Shown: one piece after another, positions 62,501 through 64,000 of the stretch
How positions within the stretch are numbered: the first letter of the stretch is position 1
How the letters are laid out: every line of letters begins with the position of its first letter
Source of the DNA: Pycnopodia helianthoides
Taxonomy: Eukaryota > Echinodermata > Asteroidea > Forcipulatida > Asteriidae
Direction: 5' to 3'
Length of the DNA: 64,000 nt
Assembly: GCA_032158295.1 (NCBI GenBank)
Contig: CM063262.1
Coordinates: 5,737,394 to 5,801,393, forward strand
Program-made: the position numbers and the translations under genes
Notes under the pieces: generated by a model
Database searches by the model: none
Told to the model about the DNA's origin: nothing
The model's input: the letters and a program-made list of their open reading frames with translations, nothing else

Positions 62501-64000
62501 AGAACGTGGGTTCCAGCAGTTGTTTATGTCAAAAGAACTTGGGGCTGAAAGGGTTAAGGGAATTTTATTCAGGTTCGGTAGAGCTGATAAAAAATAGTTG
62601 CAGACAGTGTTCATGTTTTGTGTGACCAAACATAATTATACATGAAATAACTAACCTGTGAAAATTTGGGCTTAATCCGTTGTGTGAGTCAGGAGAAATT
62701 AGTATAAAAAAAACATGCACAATTTTTAGCATGTTAACACATTGTCCTTAACTTTGGTTGCAACAACTGAAATCAGCTGTTGCTTTATTCTAGGTTTTCA
62801 GATACAGTATTCTCAACTATGACTTCATTTCACACGGATATAATACACAGAAAAAGTGTTTCAAGTATGAACTTCAGTAAGCTTTCAGACTGAAATTAAA
62901 CAGTGATGTTTTTTATCCTTACAAATCCTGTATGATACCTTTTAATAATTAGAGCCTAATTTCAGTCCATTTTATCAGCATTGACTCTGACCCCTTGTTA
63001 TAATTACTTGGTGTTTTTCTCTTGTAGATTTACCTGAGGTCGTGGGCAAGGGATTTGGGTGTCCCGATTGTTTCCATCGACTACTCCTTGGCCCCAGAGC
63101 AGCCCTTCCCACGAGCCTTTGAGGAATGTTTCTTTGCTTACGCTTGGGTCATCAAGAATGCTCAGTTTCTAGGTAAGGATGGCGGGAAAAAGAACAAGAT
63201 GCGCAACGGAAGGCCACGTCCGAATTGGTGGCTGCGGCTGCTGAGGCTCTTTCTATTGTGAGCCTCCTTTGCTTCAATGCTTGTTTACGTGGCGATTAAG
63301 CTGCAGCCACTAATTTGGACTTGGCTATGGATGCGGCTTCTGCTAAGGGCGTTGCTATGGGCATCCTATGTTTCAGTGCTTGTTCACGTGACGATCAAGC
63401 TGAAGCCACTTATTTGGACATGGCTATGGATGCGGCTGCTGCTAAGGGTGTTGCTATGGGCATCCTGTGCTTGTTCACGTGACGTTACATATGCATTTGG
63501 AGTCATTCTAGTGATTTTTCCCTTTACTGGTGCAGTGATGTTAATATTTCTGAACAGGGACAAGCTTCATAGAACTGCTTCAATTAAACCCTTTAGAACG
63601 CTTACCTTTGGCAACCTCCCTGCCTGTTACTCCTAAAACCGCACTCAGCCGCCCTCGAAGTTTGACAAGTTGTATTTTGAGTTCTTAACATGCGATTAAA
63701 ATGCAGCAAACAGCCGTAGATAGAGCGCGATCTCAAGATGGCACTATTCTAAAAATAGCACATGAGAGACATGTGAGACACAATGAGTACGAATCGTATT
63801 TTATGTATAATATATTTTACGTCTTATATGTACACACAGTTAGCGACCGTGCTTTTTTCACGATAAATTTACAGGTGTTTCTACACATGGAATACCATGA
63901 TTTGAAAGAAGTTACATCCAAAAGTATAATGTGATTGTTTTCAATCACTTTTTAAACATTTGTTTCGTTTAGACGACAGTACAACTGAGAAAACCTTTGT
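50120..64000 (+). CDS. LIPE: hormone-sensitive lipase (5' part, continues past the window)
   Basis: Joining 50120-50509, 52231-52432, 56727-56845, 58846-58963, 59703-59882, 60582-60728, 63028-63172 and 63973 onward gives about 443 residues. HSL hydrolyses diacylglycerol, cholesteryl esters and other acyl esters at lipid droplets. The unique N-terminal HSL domain spans roughly residues 20-310 ([40 protein letters not shown]). The alpha/beta-hydrolase domain starts with [19 protein letters not shown] (oxyanion-hole HGGG near 373-375) and [20 protein letters not shown]. The GDSAG nucleophile elbow, the catalytic Asp and His and the regulatory phosphosites lie downstream. Junctions agree in phase except exons 2/3. 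The lone 13-kb gap upstream separates it from the RhoGAP gene on the same strand. Confidence 0.93.
50510..52230 (+). other. lipase intron 1
   Basis: Contains A11 (50624-50924). Nothing else was recognised in the remaining 1.3 kb. Confidence 0.55.
50624..50924. mobile_element. GGGCCC element A11, long variant
   Basis: Ends actgggcccaattgcataga and cgctatgaaattgggtcctg. The interior is about 300 bp and unlike other A copies ('taacactaacagtaagcac', 'ctaaccttcctggcttac'). Confidence 0.7.
52231..52432 (+). CDS. LIPE: lipase exon 2
   Basis: Acceptor cccccaag (AAG, less usual) and donor GTAAGT. Encodes [66 protein letters not shown], then one base (G). ELEAY directly follows HYLK of exon 1, as in mammalian HSL. 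CFYGRCL is an HSL hallmark. The leftover base conflicts with exon 3, which should start in phase 0. Confidence 0.92.
53635..53836 (-). mobile_element. TTAA element E2b, abutting C4
   Basis: Its end 'accaatctatgaccctacct' TTAA joins C4. The reverse complement matches E2a through 'gcactgcagctgttgat' and 'atatggtttggataatttt'. Confidence 0.7.
53833..54218 (-). mobile_element. TTAA-flanked element C4
   Basis: TTAA, AGGAACATTACAG then AATTGGTAATTG, to the inverse and TTAA. Same orientation as C3 and C5. A short piece near the first end is missing compared with them. Confidence 0.9.
55120..55300. mobile_element. inverted-repeat element L2 (diverged)
   Basis: 'caggcctgtggctgtacttg' to 'gccactggcctgccttgatc', with 'atgacgacatagccctttTAA' at the right. 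Related to L1. Confidence 0.65.
56011..56212. mobile_element. TTAA-flanked element L1
   Basis: TTAA, AGGGGCTGTGTCGTCATGAT to the inverse (atcatgatgacagtgcacct) TTAA. Arms of about 40 bp with 'caggcctgtggct' against 'agccacaggtttgc'. About 200 bp, with a purine/pyrimidine 'cgcgcgtgcgca' tract inside. Confidence 0.85.
56278..56418 (+). mobile_element. TTAA element B3, left part only
   Basis: TTAA, AGGTATTGTACACT then TTTGGTAAC, continuing through the shared core to 'gaaaatagtgaaaagag', where it stops abruptly. Confidence 0.85.
56727..56845 (+). CDS. LIPE: lipase exon 3
   Basis: Acceptor attgtag and donor GTAAGT. Read from the first base it encodes [39 protein letters not shown] plus GG, matching SLQTISIGLVSFGEHYKRNE and LSVAASSLF of mammalian HSL as recalled. 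Exon 2 leaves one base; joined literally the frame would run into TGA at the third codon. Either one base is surplus near the exon 2 donor, or there is a micro-exon or alternative splice site. The junction with exon 4 (GG|G) is clean. Confidence 0.85.
56880..57362. repeat. 18-bp minisatellite, about 27 copies
   Basis: The unit is gacagatgaccatttgcc with g/a and c/t variants. As 18 is six codons, it stays open on both strands (152 codons on +, repeating DDHLPT; 216 on -). The frame is an artefact of the period and lacks splice support, so I do not call a protein. Confidence 0.95.
57368..57597. mobile_element. inverted-repeat element (taccatgaaatatg arms)
   Basis: Left 'atggaccttttaccatgaaa' then tatgctaa; right 'acatatttcatgggaagggt' then ctatt. 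It directly follows the minisatellite. No second copy was seen. Confidence 0.55.
57664..58057 (-). mobile_element. TTAA-flanked element C5
   Basis: TTAA at both edges; AGGAACATTACAG then AATTGGTAAG to the inverse. Nearly identical to C3 in the interior. Confidence 0.92.
58131..58286. mobile_element. inverted-repeat element H5
   Basis: aagatggattgcaatacgcg to tggtggtctattgcaatcca then tctat. The arms 'ttgaccgccatctttgatg' and 'catcaaagatggtggtc' pair. Confidence 0.8.
58846..58963 (+). CDS. LIPE: lipase exon 4
   Basis: Acceptor catgtag and donor GTAAGA. GG|G gives glycine, then [39 protein letters not shown], ending phase 0. [11 protein letters not shown] corresponds to HFWKAFWNITE of mammalian HSL as recalled. 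Confidence 0.93.
58964..59702 (+). other. lipase intron 4
   Basis: Contains a small inverted pair near 59025-59170 ('gcgccctctatctga' and 'gcaccctctattttc' type phrases) and H6 (59283-59414). Nothing else was recognised. Confidence 0.5.
59283..59414. mobile_element. inverted-repeat element H6
   Basis: agacccccttgcttatgacg to gatggcggccaatgcaaggg. Perfect TGACGTCA at 59299-59306. The middle phrase 'caagccccaaaacagtcccc' is shared in inverse with H3. Confidence 0.8.
59703..59882 (+). CDS. LIPE: lipase exon 5
   Basis: Acceptor acaccag and donor GTAAAG; 60 codons, phase 0 at both ends: [63 protein letters not shown] and the RLxS..REGQ block are conserved in HSL and join the N-terminal and catalytic domains. 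Confidence 0.93.
59883..60581 (+). other. lipase intron 5
   Basis: No exon. Hairpin phrases near 59930-60060 ('actgattcatggacggtac', 'aacaaatagcaagacagg') are not assignable. An exon-like segment at 60401-60498 is rejected (see the rejected list). Confidence 0.5.
60582..60728 (+). CDS. LIPE: lipase exon 6 (HGGG oxyanion hole)
   Basis: Acceptor gtcag and donor GTATAA (weak at +4 and +5); 49 codons, phase 0 at both ends: [54 protein letters not shown] is the oxyanion-hole loop of the HSL family (bacterial family IV and arylacetamide deacetylase relatives share it). The distance from EGQ of exon 5 to HGGG is about that of mammalian HSL, so no exon is missing between. Confidence 0.94.
60664..61041 (+). 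repeat. LIPE: decayed tandem copies of the 3' half of lipase exon 6
   Basis: The exon segment 'aagggcttactcatacatat' through 'cacacttcaaagtcacacga' is echoed about four times downstream: near 60765-60835, 60876-60920, 60930-60990 and 60998-61041. The first echo would encode [17 protein letters not shown], lacking HGGG; later ones have stops and indels. Confidence 0.85.
61590..61773. mobile_element. palindromic GGGCCC element A12
   Basis: ggcccaatttcatagagctg to gtagctctataaaattgggc, with the interior 'ggctggtaacctttttctgg'. Confidence 0.85.
61945..62557. mobile_element. piggyBac-like TTAA-CCC element P4
   Basis: TTAA, CCCTTTCAGCCCCAAG and a perfect 16-bp inverse, then TTAA at 62554-62557. 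Near the left end 'gccccaagggcgactatagt' is duplicated, each time with the palindrome cgactatagtcg. About 610 bp, no transposase frame (an 89-codon frame on minus is not convincing). Confidence 0.85.
62554..62945 (+). mobile_element. TTAA-family element D4, sharing a TTAA with P4
   Basis: Begins at P4's right TTAA with 'gggaattttattcaggttcg', continues through the D interior ('gttgcagacagtgttcatg') to 'acaaatcctgtatgatacct' TTAA. Confidence 0.8.
63028..63172 (+). CDS. LIPE: lipase exon 7
   Basis: Acceptor cttgtag and donor GTAAGG; 48 codons plus [59 protein letters not shown] is the conserved block after the HGGG strand in HSL-family hydrolases. Direct continuation of SKSHE in exon 6 ([20 protein letters not shown] as recalled in mammals). 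Confidence 0.95.
63173..63972 (+). other. lipase intron 7, with about 99-bp tandem repeat
   Basis: Between 63271 and 63480 a unit starting 'gcttgtttacgtggcgatta' and holding 'ggacttggctatggatgcgg' occurs twice, with a partial third. As 99 is divisible by 3, a spurious 119-codon frame rich in Leu and Trp appears. An arm pair 'gaattggtggctgcggctgc' and 'cgcactcagccgccctc' may mark an enclosing element. Confidence 0.7.
63973..64000 (+). CDS. LIPE: lipase exon 8 (5' end only)
   Basis: Acceptor tttcgtttag, then AC completing GAC with the G of exon 7: [10 protein letters not shown], cut by the window edge. TxEK followed by a hydrophobic residue matches the stretch just before LAGDSAGGN in HSL. The nucleophile serine should therefore come within about ten codons after the edge. 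Confidence 0.7.

Larger units (their letters stand above)
60729..63027 (+). other. lipase intron 6
   Basis: Starts with decayed tandem copies of exon 6 (60664-61041). Also A12 (61590), P4 (61945) and D4 (62554). The stretch 61045-61580 has no recognised feature. Confidence 0.6.

Noticed and set aside
63277..63636. 119-codon Leu/Trp-rich frame resembling a membrane protein.
   Set aside because: It is a 99-bp tandem repeat read in frame, inside a lipase intron.

Overview
The window is animal nuclear DNA: two intron-rich genes on the + strand, long introns and an intergenic gap filled with short palindromic transposon remnants. Protein content (a PX-SH3-RhoGAP protein and a hormone-sensitive lipase) is bilaterian. 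The repeat style (TTAA-flanked miniature elements, GGGCCCAATTTCATAGAG palindromes, tRNA-Leu-derived tandem arrays) resembles what I remember of echinoderms, sea stars in particular. That taxonomic call is memory-based and unchecked.

Gene 1 (2415-36570) is an ARHGAP32/ARHGAP33-type Rho GTPase-activating protein (Drosophila relative CdGAPr). I assembled 15 coding exons by reading splice sites and intron phases; all 14 junctions are phase-compatible. The model gives about 1395 residues: basic N-terminus, PX domain, SH3 domain, RhoGAP domain with arginine finger, then a large acidic serine-rich tail encoded by one 2.07 kb exon. Exon 13 needs one extra base to keep frame.

The gap 36571-50119 has no recognisable gene; it holds minisatellites and mobile-element copies.

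Gene 2 (50120 to beyond 64000) is LIPE, hormone-sensitive lipase. Seven full coding exons and the start of an eighth are present, covering the N-terminal regulatory domain and the start of the alpha/beta-hydrolase domain with the HGGG oxyanion motif. The catalytic Ser, Asp and His lie beyond the window. The exon 2/3 junction has a one-base phase conflict.

Mobile landscape. (i) A superfamily of TTAA-flanked elements (named here B, C, D, E, E2, T) shares a gapless 22-bp terminal module and, in several families, an internal core. (ii) TTAA-CCC elements (P1-P4) have piggyBac-like ends but unrelated interiors. (iii) Palindromic GGGCCC elements (A1-A12) carry CTTAAG in their arms; in two copies a TTAA element has inserted exactly there. 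(iv) There are foldback (F, G), CRE-bearing (H) and other inverted-repeat families. (v) tRNA-derived repeats and several mini- and microsatellites occur. Two exons (RhoGAP exon 11, lipase exon 6) have partial tandem copies beside them. The genes share no evident pathway; their linkage is of interest because ARHGAP33 and LIPE are both on human 19q13.
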